Notes under the pieces: model-generated
Databases searched by the model: none
What the model saw: only the letters and a program-made list of their open reading frames with translations
What the model was told of the DNA's origin: nothing
Origin: Pedobacter hartonius
GTDB lineage: Bacteria > Bacteroidota > Bacteroidia > Sphingobacteriales > Sphingobacteriaceae
Length of the DNA stretch: 64,000 bases
Assembly (NCBI RefSeq): GCF_900107535.1
Contig: NZ_FNRA01000011.1
Coordinates: 1-64,000 of the forward strand
Reading direction: 5' to 3'
Shown: one piece after another, positions 9,324-17,746 of the stretch
Numbering within the stretch: the first letter of the stretch is position 1
Layout: every line of letters begins with the position of its first letter
Made by a program: the position numbers and the translations under genes

Positions 9324-10943
9324 ATGAAATTTTTAACTCATATATTGATTGCCGGATTGATAGCCATTACGGTAACAGGATGTAAAAAACTGGATCTGGA
9401 GCCTACCGACCGCTTCTCTGAAAGTAATTTCTGGACGGTAGATGCTAACGTATATAGTGCCCTGAATAATAACTACGGCCTGATGTATACCAGCATGATG
9501 TTCTTCTACAATGAATCAACCTCTGATAATGCATACAGTACAACAGGCGACTATGCCCTGATCGCCAGTGGCAATGCGAATGCGTCCCAGGCACAGTTCC
9601 TCAATGACTGGAAATATTATTACAGCACGATCAAGTCCTGTAATGTCTTTCTCGCCAACGTTGACCAGAACAAAACACTGCCGGCAGCAACGATCAGCCG
9701 TCTGAAAGCCGAAAATCGATTTATCCGTGCCTTCGCGCATTTTAACCTGACGAAATGGTATGGCGACGTACCTTTGATCGATAAGGACATCACGGCTGAG
9801 GAGGCCAAAACGATTGCACGCAGCCCTAAAGCTACAGTGATCAAATTCGTAACCGATGAACTGGAAGCTGCTGCTGCGGCACTGCCTGCTAAAGAAGCTA
9901 TTCCGGCCAGTGAGAACGGAAGGATCAGCAAAGGAGCTGCGATCGCGCTTGAAGCCCGTGTATTATTATACGAAGGCAACCGCATGGCCGATGTAATCAC
10001 CCTGTGCGAAAGGCTGATCAGGGAAGGCGGTACCAACGGGCAGTACAGCCTGGTGAACAACTATTCTGATCTTTTCAGTAACCCCACTGTGAATAGAACT
10101 AATAATGAGGTGATCCTTTCCCTGCAATATGTGCCTTCGGTACGTACCTGGAGCGAATTTTTTGATTTTGCACCACGCTCTGTGGGCGGTCGTGTAAGTG
10201 GTATGGCCCCAACTCAGGAATTAGTAGACGACTATATCACACTCAATGGCAGAGGAATCAGCGAAACCGGTTCGGGCTATATTGAAACCAACCCTTATAT
10301 CAACCGCGATCCGCGCCTGACAGCTACGGTGGTTTACGATAAATTTAACTGGGTAAGACCAGATGGAACGGTCAAAGTGATCTATATCAAACCAGGTACC
10401 GATCCTGATGCTTCACGCCTGGATGAATACAGTGCAGCCTCACAGGCTTCTTCGCCAACCGGTTATTACTGGCGTAAATATTTTGACCCGATTGCCCTGA
10501 CATCCTTTGCTTCAGGCACTAACCTCCACCTGCTTCGGTATGCAGAAGTGTTGCTGACCTATGCTGAAGCCAAACAATCCCTCGGCCAGCTGGATGAGAC
10601 CGTATGGAACAATACCATCCGCTTATTGCGTCAGCGTGCAGGTTTTACTGATGCTGCCGCCTTAAGTTTTCCGGGAACAGCGAATCTAACCACCATTATC
10701 CACCGTGAACGCAGGTCTGAATTGGCGATGGAAGGTCTGAGGACAGATGATCTCCGCCGCTGGAAAATCGCAGAAACTGTGCTGAACGGCTATGCACATG
10801 GTGCAAAATTTGGTGATCCTGCGATAGATAACGGCTATATCCGTGCACAAAGAAGAACATTTACGGAGAAGGATTACCTTTGGCCAATACCATCTTCAGA
10901 GATAGGGCTCAATGGCAATCTGACACAGAACCGGGGTTACTAA
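9324..10943 (+). CDS. SusD/RagB-family substrate-binding lipoprotein (mannoside locus)
   Basis: The 539-residue protein starts with a lipoprotein signal (LIAITVTGCKKLDLEPTDR), so Cys20 is the expected lipidated residue and the protein sits on the outer-membrane surface. The family pattern is present: LDLEPTDRFSESNFW after the lipobox, TPR-like helices including FIRAFAHFNLTKWYGDVPL, a C-terminal half with LLRYAEVLLTYAEAKQSLGQ, and a terminal RGY. SusD binds glycans and closes over the SusC barrel. Ligand residues cannot be assigned from sequence alone. Its stop is 14 nt from the GH92 start, and the GH92 frame has a spurious in-frame extension into this gene. Confidence 0.9.
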   Translation: MKFLTHILIAGLIAITVTGCKKLDLEPTDRFSESNFWTVDANVYSALNNNYGLMYTSMMFFYNESTSDNAYSTTGDYALIASGNANASQAQFLNDWKYYYSTIKSCNVFLANVDQNKTLPAATISRLKAENRFIRAFAHFNLTKWYGDVPLIDKDITAEEAKTIARSPKATVIKFVTDELEAAAAALPAKEAIPASENGRISKGAAIALEARVLLYEGNRMADVITLCERLIREGGTNGQYSLVNNYSDLFSNPTVNRTNNEVILSLQYVPSVRTWSEFFDFAPRSVGGRVSGMAPTQELVDDYITLNGRGISETGSGYIETNPYINRDPRLTATVVYDKFNWVRPDGTVKVIYIKPGTDPDASRLDEYSAASQASSPTGYYWRKYFDPIALTSFASGTNLHLLRYAEVLLTYAEAKQSLGQLDETVWNNTIRLLRQRAGFTDAAALSFPGTANLTTIIHRERRSELAMEGLRTDDLRRWKIAETVLNGYAHGAKFGDPAIDNGYIRAQRRTFTEKDYLWPIPSSEIGLNGNLTQNRGY

Positions 10944-10957
10944 CTGATATTCCTTTT

Positions 10958-13324
10958 ATGAAAAAGAAACTAAGCATCGGATGTATACTATTGGCAGCAG
11001 CATTGGCTTCCTGCAAGGTAAAACAGGACAGCGTGCTGCATTATGTAGACCCTAATATCGGGACTGCACACAGCAGGTGGTTCTTTTATACCCCTGCTGC
11101 TGTGCCTTATGGTATGGCAAAACTTGCTCCTTCCACCAACGGACATTATGGAAATGCCTCTGGCTGGGAAGCGGTAGGTTATGATACCCGCCAAAACTCG
11201 ATAGAGGGTTTTGTCCATTTCCATGAATGGCAGGTTGGCGGACTCAGTTATATGCCCACTACAGGCAAACTGAAAGTGAGACCGGGAGATCTGGACGGTA
11301 AAACAGCGGGCTACCGTTCCAATTTCGACCGTAAAAACGAAGTGGCCGAACCCGGTTACTACAAAGTACTGCTATCTGATTATGGGATCACTGCCGAACT
11401 GACAGCTACCAAAAGGGTAGGCTTCCAGCGGTATCGTTTTCCAAAAAATGAGCAGAGTCATATCATCCTGGATATTGGCAATAAGCAGGGGGAAAGTGGT
11501 GAAGTGACCGATGCCAGCATTAAAATGATCGACGACACGCATTTTGAAGGCTATGTATTTACCTATCCAAAATATGTAAAGATCTACGACCCTGCAGGAA
11601 AGGTGGCGATGTTCTTTTATGGTGCGCTTAGCAAAAAGCCTGCTGATGTGACGGCTTTTACAGCTAACGCGATCCAGGCTAAAACCACGGCAGCCAAAGG
11701 GCTGGGTGCGGGTTTAGTCCTGAACTATCAGACTGCTGCTGATGAAACTATAGAAGTGAAAACCGGCTTGTCCTATACTTCGATCAATAATGCAAAATTA
11801 AATTTCGCCACAGAAGCCAGAGATTTAACGTTTGAACAGGCCCGTAAAGATGCACAGGAAACCTGGCAGCAGGAACTGGGAAAGATCAGCGTTGAAGGCA
11901 AAAACGAGCAGGACAAAACCAAATTTTACACCGGGCTTTTTCATGCGCTTTTGGGCAGGGGTATTGCCAGTGATGTGAATGGTGCTTATCCGAAACATGG
12001 CGGTATGGCTGGTCAGCTCCCTGAGCAGAAAGATAATGGGATGAAAGCTGAATTTATCAATACTGACGCGATCTGGGGCGGCTACTGGAACATTACGCAA
12101 CTCTGGGCGCTTAGCTACCCGGAATGGTATGGTAGTTTTGTGAACACCCAGCTGCAATTGTATAAAGACCGCGGCTGGTTTGGGGATGGGATTGCCAACA
12201 GTGAATACATTTCCGGTGTAGGTACCAACTTTGTGGGCTTAGCAATTGCTGCAGCCTATAATTCAGGCATCCGCAATTACGATACGGAACTGGCCTATCA
12301 GGCAGTGAAGGCGAACGACCTGAATTACAAAAACCGTATCCTCGGGGCAGGAAAACTGGATACCAAAGCTTTCTTACAATATGGCTATGTGCCACACCTG
12401 GAGCAGACAGGTCGTGATTTTGTGACCGATTCTACCGGATCGAATTTCTCAGGATCACATACGCTGGAATATAGTTTCAGTGCCTATGCTACCGCTCAGA
12501 TGGCGAAAGCGATGGGTAAGACAGCCGATTATCAGGAGCTGACCAAATATGCAAACGGCTGGAAGGCTTTGCTGAACCCGAAGAACAAACTGATGCAGCC
12601 TAAGCGTGCAGACGGAACTTTTATAGGCAAATTTGATCCTTACCAACCCTGGCGCGGATTCCAGGAGGGCAATGCGATACAGTATACTTTTTATGTACCA
12701 CAGAATCCGGGAGGTTTGGTAGAAGCGATTGGCCGCGACAACTTCAATAAAAGACTGGACAGTATTTTCACTGTCTCTGAAAAACTTGGTTTTGGCGGCG
12801 GCAAGTCCATTGACGCTTTTGCCGGAATTAATGCAATCTATAATCATGGAAATCAACCGAATCTGCATATCAGCTGGCTGTTCAATTTCTCGGGGCAGCC
12901 CTGGTTAACGCAAAAATGGACGCGGCTGATCGGCCGGGACTTTTACGGTACGGAACCGATACATGGCTATGGGTACGGACAGGACGAAGATCAGGGACAA
13001 TTAGGCTCCTGGTATGTGATGAATGCGCTGGCGCTGTTTGACGTAAAAGGTTTAACGGATGCCAGGCCGGTCATCCAGCTGGGAAGTCCGCTGTTCGATC
13101 AGGCAAAGATCACCCTGGGAAATCAGAAAACCTTAACAATCGTAACGAAGAACAATGGTAAAGACAACTTTTATGTACAGTCGGCTACCTTTAACGGAAA
13201 ACCATTGGATAACTGCTGGCTGTACCGTGATGAGTTAATGCGGGGAGGTGAGCTCGTCTTTACAATGGGCAACCAGCCAAACAAGAACTGGGGCACTAAA
13301 GTTCCGCCTCCATCTGCCCAATAA
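10958..13324 (+). CDS. GH92 alpha-mannosidase, lipoprotein (first copy)
   Basis: The 788-residue protein has a lipoprotein signal (LAAALASCKVKQDS), suggesting attachment to the outer membrane. The GH92 fold is evident from VDPNIGTAHSRWFFYTP near the N-terminus, WGGYWNITQLWALSYPEWY in the middle, and the catalytic region: E570 in GFQEGNAIQYTF and the acid pair D676-E-D678 in GQDEDQGQLGSWYVM. GH92 enzymes are Ca-dependent inverting exo-alpha-mannosidases acting on N-glycans or yeast mannan. The frame could start at a TTG at 10880 inside susD, but the ATG at 10958 gives a clean signal peptide. Linkage preference is not determinable here. Confidence 0.88.
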   Translation: MKKKLSIGCILLAAALASCKVKQDSVLHYVDPNIGTAHSRWFFYTPAAVPYGMAKLAPSTNGHYGNASGWEAVGYDTRQNSIEGFVHFHEWQVGGLSYMPTTGKLKVRPGDLDGKTAGYRSNFDRKNEVAEPGYYKVLLSDYGITAELTATKRVGFQRYRFPKNEQSHIILDIGNKQGESGEVTDASIKMIDDTHFEGYVFTYPKYVKIYDPAGKVAMFFYGALSKKPADVTAFTANAIQAKTTAAKGLGAGLVLNYQTAADETIEVKTGLSYTSINNAKLNFATEARDLTFEQARKDAQETWQQELGKISVEGKNEQDKTKFYTGLFHALLGRGIASDVNGAYPKHGGMAGQLPEQKDNGMKAEFINTDAIWGGYWNITQLWALSYPEWYGSFVNTQLQLYKDRGWFGDGIANSEYISGVGTNFVGLAIAAAYNSGIRNYDTELAYQAVKANDLNYKNRILGAGKLDTKAFLQYGYVPHLEQTGRDFVTDSTGSNFSGSHTLEYSFSAYATAQMAKAMGKTADYQELTKYANGWKALLNPKNKLMQPKRADGTFIGKFDPYQPWRGFQEGNAIQYTFYVPQNPGGLVEAIGRDNFNKRLDSIFTVSEKLGFGGGKSIDAFAGINAIYNHGNQPNLHISWLFNFSGQPWLTQKWTRLIGRDFYGTEPIHGYGYGQDEDQGQLGSWYVMNALALFDVKGLTDARPVIQLGSPLFDQAKITLGNQKTLTIVTKNNGKDNFYVQSATFNGKPLDNCWLYRDELMRGGELVFTMGNQPNKNWGTKVPPPSAQ

Positions 13325-13372
13325 AACAACACACTTTCTTTATATTTACTGACCATATATAAGATCTGATCC

Positions 13373-15592
13373 ATGAAATTCTTACTCAAAACCTCATTTC
13401 TGGCACTTGCCTTAACTTTCTCTGCTTCGTCTGTTATGCGGGCACAGAATAACCTGGGTAAATACGTCAATACTTTTATCGGCAGTTACCCGCTTACTGA
13501 TCCTAAAATACTGGGATATGAATTGCCTGAAGACTGGCGTTCCTGGGCGGGGCTGACCTTTCCTGGCAGTTCAATGCCCAATGCTATGGTGCAGCTGAGC
13601 CCGATGACGGAATATGGCTCCGGTGCAGGATATGAATATGAAGACAATATTATTTACGGTTTCACTCATACCAACAAGGGACACTGGAACCTCTGCAATA
13701 TTCCGCTTATGCCTGTATGGGAAGGCGGGATAGCCGGTGCCAAAGCGGCGATTGCCGCCTCTCACAATACAATAGAAGGAAAGGGGAAGAATCCTGCAGA
13801 TTTCGGATCTTTATTTTCCCATGATAAGGAAAATTCTGCGCCAGGCTTTTACCAGGTCTATTTGGAAAATTATAAGGTGAAGGTAAGCCTGACGTCAACC
13901 TTGCGCTGCGGATTTCACCGATATGAATTTACCGGTACCAGTGGCAGGCAGATCATCTTTGATCTGGGCAGGGCCAATAATACTATTTCAAACTGGGAGA
14001 TCACTCAGGCTGGCAAGAATGTATTACAGGGTTTTCAGCAGACGGGAGAGCGCATTTATTTCTATGCTGTGCTCAACACTGAGATCAGCTCGGTGGAGAA
14101 AATCAATGATGCGAAGGCCCGGGGTTATGCACGTGTGAAATTATCCAATGGGCACAAGGGGCCGGTGGAAGTGAAGATCGGTCTGTCATTTGTCAGCACC
14201 GCCAATGCGAAAGAAAATCTGGAGAAAGAGATTGGCTCCAAAAACTTTGAGCAGATCCATCAGCAGGCTGCACAGACCTGGGAACAGGTACTCTCAAAGA
14301 TTCAGGTTAAAGGGGGAACAGGGAAGCAAAAGCAACTCCTGTATTCCTGCCTTTACCGTTCGTTACTATGGCCTGCGCTGCGCAGTGATATGAACGGGGA
14401 TTATACTGATGTCAAAGGGCAGCATGTGCAGTCCTCAGATTTTAATTACTATACCGAACCTTCTCTTTGGGACACTTACCGGAATAAAGATGTGCTGTTA
14501 GGGCTGATCTCTCCGAAGGTAGCCCTGGATGTGATCAAATCAATGAAAGATGTGGGTGACAAAACCGGTTTTATCCCTACCTTTTTTCATGGAGATCATG
14601 GCGCTTCCTCCATTGCCGGCGCTTATCTGCGCGGGATAGATAATTTTGATGTAAAAGGTACTTATGCCATTTTACTCCGGAACGCCAATATTTCCCCGGG
14701 GGCGCGGCCACATTTGGCAGAGTACATTGAAAAGGGATATATTTCTGACCCTGAAATCGCTCATCCGGAAGTTGAAACTAAAGCCAATGCGGGTGTTTCC
14801 AAAACGCTGGAATATGCTTATGATGATTATTCACTGGCTCAGATAGCGAAGAAATTAGGAGATACTGCCAATTACCGGATACTGATGGCCAGATCCAAGA
14901 ATTACAAAAATATGTTTGATCCTTCCACCAGGTTTATGCGGGGCAGGTTAAAAAACGGGGAATGGATCAAGCCTTTCGACCCTACTTATCCCTATTATGA
15001 ATATATGTACCGGGAAGCCAATGCCTGGCAGGTTTCTTTCTTTGCACCACATGATATGAAAGGCTTGATCGAACTGTATGGCGGCCCGGCAGGTTTTGAA
15101 TCCAAACTGGATTCGCTGTTCACGCTGCCCTGGAACCCGAAACATATTGCCAGAAATGTGGAAACCTTTATTGGTCAGTATTGTCATGGCAATCAGCCCG
15201 ATCATGAGGCTCCGTTTGGCTATACTTTTATCGGCAAGCCGGAAAAAACCCAAAAGGTGCTTGACAATATCCTGAACAACCTTTATGGGATTGGAGATAA
15301 GGGACTGGCACTGGCGGGGATGGATGATGCAGGAGAAATGTCTGCATGGTATGTTTTAAGTTCAACCGGCCTGTATACGTTCTCTGCTACAGATCCCGAA
15401 TATCTTGTTACTGCGCCATTATTTGATGAGGTGAAATGGACAACCAATACCGGCCGGACTTTAACGGTTAGCAAGCCTGGAAAGGGCAGGGGCATTACTT
15501 CTATAAAGGTGAATGATAAATTGAATGAGGGATATTTTGTATCGCATGATCTCTTTAAGAATGGCGGAAAGGTGGAGGTAGTTACAAAGTAG
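13373..15592 (+). CDS. GH92 alpha-mannosidase-like enzyme, secreted (second copy)
   Basis: The 739-residue protein has a Sec signal ending near MRAQNN, so it is probably periplasmic, unlike the lipoprotein copy upstream. Family features include YVNTFIGSYPL, GLTFPGSSMPNAMVQLSP, SLWDTYRNKDVLLGLISP, and the candidate catalytic acid in YREANAWQVSFFAPHD. The C-terminal acidic motif reads GMDDAGEMSAWYVLSS (D651, D652). The two other GH92 genes here have D-E-D at this position, so the first Asp is replaced by Met. This may mean different specificity; other GH92 enzymes also vary here, so loss of activity should not be assumed. It ends the mannose operon, 48 nt after the first GH92. Confidence 0.82.
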   Translation: MKFLLKTSFLALALTFSASSVMRAQNNLGKYVNTFIGSYPLTDPKILGYELPEDWRSWAGLTFPGSSMPNAMVQLSPMTEYGSGAGYEYEDNIIYGFTHTNKGHWNLCNIPLMPVWEGGIAGAKAAIAASHNTIEGKGKNPADFGSLFSHDKENSAPGFYQVYLENYKVKVSLTSTLRCGFHRYEFTGTSGRQIIFDLGRANNTISNWEITQAGKNVLQGFQQTGERIYFYAVLNTEISSVEKINDAKARGYARVKLSNGHKGPVEVKIGLSFVSTANAKENLEKEIGSKNFEQIHQQAAQTWEQVLSKIQVKGGTGKQKQLLYSCLYRSLLWPALRSDMNGDYTDVKGQHVQSSDFNYYTEPSLWDTYRNKDVLLGLISPKVALDVIKSMKDVGDKTGFIPTFFHGDHGASSIAGAYLRGIDNFDVKGTYAILLRNANISPGARPHLAEYIEKGYISDPEIAHPEVETKANAGVSKTLEYAYDDYSLAQIAKKLGDTANYRILMARSKNYKNMFDPSTRFMRGRLKNGEWIKPFDPTYPYYEYMYREANAWQVSFFAPHDMKGLIELYGGPAGFESKLDSLFTLPWNPKHIARNVETFIGQYCHGNQPDHEAPFGYTFIGKPEKTQKVLDNILNNLYGIGDKGLALAGMDDAGEMSAWYVLSSTGLYTFSATDPEYLVTAPLFDEVKWTTNTGRTLTVSKPGKGRGITSIKVNDKLNEGYFVSHDLFKNGGKVEVVTK

Positions 15593-15606
15593 AGGCTTTT
15601 ACTATA

Positions 15607-15626
15607 TTGTATTTCTTGTAATACAA
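15607..15626. repeat. Short perfect inverted repeat between the GH92 gene and the fibre operon
   Basis: TTGTATT (15607-15613) and AATACAA (15620-15626) are perfect complements around a 6-nt loop. The repeat lies 15 nt after the GH92 stop and just before the conserved 42-nt element. It could be a weak terminator or an operator; there is no T tract to favour the former. Confidence 0.35.
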
Positions 15627-15628
15627 AC

Positions 15629-15687
15629 CACTACATGACTTTCATAATTGCGTCTATATTCTATGATCGGCTTAATTAATAATTTTG
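15629..15687 (+). promoter_or_regulatory. Copy A of a 42-nt conserved element plus -7 box, upstream of the fibre operon
   Basis: Bases 15629-15670 match 26087-26128 at 37 of 42 positions; the invariant core includes CTTTCATAATTGCGTCTATA. Nine nt downstream lies TAATTTTG (15680-15687), an exact Bacteroidota -7 box. The second copy has CAATTTTG at the same distance. No normal -33 box is seen at the right spacing, and the element covers that place. This is what an activator-dependent or alternative-sigma promoter would look like. The DUF4402 gene starts 40 nt further on. Confidence 0.6.
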
Positions 15688-15727
15688 ATATGTGAAATCA
15701 AACAAATATCAATTTAATTAAAAGATC

Positions 15728-16246
15728 ATGAAAAAAGTATTCATTTCTATGTTAGTTGCATCAACACTATTTGCTGCTAAATCATTTGCACAAGTTTCTG
15801 CTACCGCTAATGCAGGTGCTGACATTGTGGCACCCATTGCTATTCTCAAAACAGGCGATATGAATTTCGGGATTGTAGCCCGGAGTAATGTCAACGGCTG
15901 GGTTCAATTATCAGCTGCCGGCGTCCGTACCACAACAGGTGGTGCTTTATTACTATCACAAACAGGAACCGTGACCCCAGCGACGTTTGCGGTAACAGGG
16001 GAAGCGGGTTACACCTACGCCATCACCCTCCCGACTTCTGTTACCCTGACTAATACCACTGGTGCTGGTGGTGAAACTATGGTTGTAGAGAATTTTGTAA
16101 GTACTCCTACTGTTGCAGCTGGTGGCGTATTAGTTGCTGGTACCCAAACATTATCGGTAGGTGGCGAACTGGTGATCGCAGGCAACCAGGTATCCGGTAA
16201 CTATTTGGCCGGTACACCATTTACTGTCACTGTAAATTACAATTAA
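15728..16246 (+). CDS. DUF4402 surface subunit, probable major fibre subunit
   Basis: The 172-residue protein has a Sec signal (MKKVFISMLVASTLFAAKSF then AQ) and a beta-rich, Ala/Gly/Thr-rich body typical of DUF4402: DMNFGIVARS near the start, a central GEAGYTYAITLPTSVTLTN segment, and a terminal GTPFTVTVNYN. DUF4402 proteins resemble spore-coat-U/fimbrial subunit domains. Two features suggest a major subunit: it is first in the operon, and a perfect hairpin with a T-rich tail separates it from the chaperone gene, which would raise its output over downstream genes. The other DUF4402 protein, two genes on, has a similar layout. Assignment to the domain is firm; the fibre role is inferred from neighbours. 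Confidence 0.75.
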   Translation: MKKVFISMLVASTLFAAKSFAQVSATANAGADIVAPIAILKTGDMNFGIVARSNVNGWVQLSAAGVRTTTGGALLLSQTGTVTPATFAVTGEAGYTYAITLPTSVTLTNTTGAGGETMVVENFVSTPTVAAGGVLVAGTQTLSVGGELVIAGNQVSGNYLAGTPFTVTVNYN

Positions 16247-16260
16247 TTGAAATTCATCTG

Positions 16261-16295
16261 ATAAGAGACATGGCATCGCTATGTCTCTTATTTTT
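16261..16295 (+). terminator. Hairpin attenuator/terminator after the first DUF4402 gene
   Basis: ATAAGAGACAT (16261-16271) pairs perfectly with ATGTCTCTTAT (16281-16291) around a 9-nt loop, followed by TTTTAATT. It lies 14 nt after the stop codon and 27 nt before the chaperone start. It should reduce read-through and/or protect the upstream message. Confidence 0.7.
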
Positions 16296-16318
16296 AATTC
16301 AAACACAAATTTGATATT

Positions 16319-17197
16319 ATGACTATTTCAGCCGCTTCTGTAACAGGCTTACTGCCAAATGTTATTCACGCTATACTTATTTTTTTTTGGTTAGTTACCT
16401 TATCATTATGTATGCCCGAAAATGCAAAAGCCCAGGGAAATTTATTGATTCTTCCCAAGCGGATTGTCTTTGACGGTAGCCGGAGGACCCAGGACCTGAA
16501 CCTGGCCAACACCGGAAAAGATACAGCAACGTACATTATTTCTATGATTCAGATCAGGATGAAAGAAGACGGCACTTTTGAAAATATTACCCAGCCAGAT
16601 TCGGGGCAATATTTTGCAGATAAAAGTTTACGTATTTTCCCCCGTTCTGTAACCCTTGCGCCCAGAGAATCCCAAACCGTAAAAATACAGGTGATACAGG
16701 CAGCGAACCTTGGTCCTGGCGAATACCGTTCCCATATCTACTTCAGGGCCGTTCCACGCACAACCGCTGCTGGAGAAAAGCCGGTTGTAACAGACTCCGC
16801 CAATCTATCAGTAAAACTGGTGCCTGTTTTTGGCATCAGTATACCGGCGATCATCCGGGTTGGAGAAAACTCATCAGGAACAGCTATCTCAGATGTGTCG
16901 GTTGACCTGGTGAATGTCCAGAAACCGCAGCTGAACATGTGCCTGAACCGCATCGGTAATATGTCTGTTTACGGAGACTTGTATGTCAATTATATATCAC
17001 TAACGGGGAAAAAGATCCGGGTTGGCGCTGTTAATGGAATAGCTGTTTATACACCATTACCGCGCAGAAAAGTAACCATGAAATTAGATATCCTGCCAGG
17101 GGTTGATTATCATAGCGGAAAACTGGAAATACAATACGCATTGCCGACAGCAGCTAAAATAGTCATGCTATCTGAAAAGGAATTACCACTGCAATAA
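16319..17197 (+). CDS. PapD-like periplasmic pilus chaperone
   Basis: The 292-residue protein has a long signal region (cleavage probably after NAKAQ, near residue 39) and then the first Ig-like domain of PapD-type chaperones: LLILPKRIVFDGSRRTQDLN, the Q-D-L-N-L-A-N-T-G strand, RIFPRSVTLAPRESQTVKIQ, and a GEYRSHIYFRAVP strand that would be the subunit-binding G1 edge. The second domain is more divergent. Such chaperones hold subunits in the periplasm by donor-strand complementation and deliver them to the outer-membrane usher. It is flanked by two DUF4402 genes and followed by an usher-like gene, which fits. The fold is clear; the partners are inferred from adjacency. Confidence 0.75.
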   Translation: MTISAASVTGLLPNVIHAILIFFWLVTLSLCMPENAKAQGNLLILPKRIVFDGSRRTQDLNLANTGKDTATYIISMIQIRMKEDGTFENITQPDSGQYFADKSLRIFPRSVTLAPRESQTVKIQVIQAANLGPGEYRSHIYFRAVPRTTAAGEKPVVTDSANLSVKLVPVFGISIPAIIRVGENSSGTAISDVSVDLVNVQKPQLNMCLNRIGNMSVYGDLYVNYISLTGKKIRVGAVNGIAVYTPLPRRKVTMKLDILPGVDYHSGKLEIQYALPTAAKIVMLSEKELPLQ

Positions 17198-17242
17198 CCA
17201 ATGGCAAATCCGGTTACCTGCATTACAATAAATAAAATCGTC

Positions 17243-17728
17243 ATGACAGCTACTCAAATAATAACCCGGATTATACCACTGTTATCGGCAGGTTTTTTTT
17301 TGATGCTAACCGTTTCACCGGCGAAGGCCCAATTCACTACTACTGTTATTCAACAGTTAAATTTTGGTACCTTTTGTCCGGTTGGCGCAAGCGGTTCCAT
17401 TACCATTTCACCAGCGGGCGTACGTACCGTAGCCGGCGACATCATTACTATTAATCAAAATAGTGCACTATATATGCAGGCTATTGTCGAAGTAGAAGCT
17501 CCTATAGGCAGCAGATTAACCATTGTAAATTCCAATACGCAATTAAGGGGAAGTAACGGTGGAGCGATGACACTTCATATCAATAGCACCGACCCTGTTT
17601 CTTCTGTAATTACAACAACATCGAAAACCAATATTAGCATTGGCGGCACGCTGATGATCTCAAATATGACGGCGAACCCTTCTGGAAAATACAGTGGTTC
17701 ATTTGATGTCACCTTTATAATAGAATAG
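17243..17728 (+). CDS. DUF4402 protein, probable minor or tip subunit
   Basis: From the ATG at 17243 the protein has 161 residues with a clean Sec signal (IIPLLSAGFFLMLTVSPAKA then Q). An earlier ATG at 17201, 3 nt after the chaperone stop, would add 14 residues and make the signal unusually long; it remains possible. The mature part has the DUF4402 pattern: LNFGTFCPVGASGSITISPA, GVRTVAGDIITINQ, and a terminal KYSGSFDVTFIIE. It differs from the first DUF4402 protein in sequence and lies after the chaperone, as minor or tip subunits often do in chaperone-usher operons. That role is inference. Confidence 0.7.
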   Translation: MTATQIITRIIPLLSAGFFLMLTVSPAKAQFTTTVIQQLNFGTFCPVGASGSITISPAGVRTVAGDIITINQNSALYMQAIVEVEAPIGSRLTIVNSNTQLRGSNGGAMTLHINSTDPVSSVITTTSKTNISIGGTLMISNMTANPSGKYSGSFDVTFIIE

Positions 17729-17746
17729 GCTTAGCCGGTTGTTCCC

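Noticed and set aside
10880-10957. Extended start of the first GH92 gene inside susD
   Set aside because: TTG-initiated and overlaps susD by 64 nt; the ATG at 10958 gives a proper lipoprotein signal.
17201-17242. Earlier ATG for the second DUF4402 protein
   Set aside because: It would place 14 polar residues before the signal peptide; kept only as an alternative.
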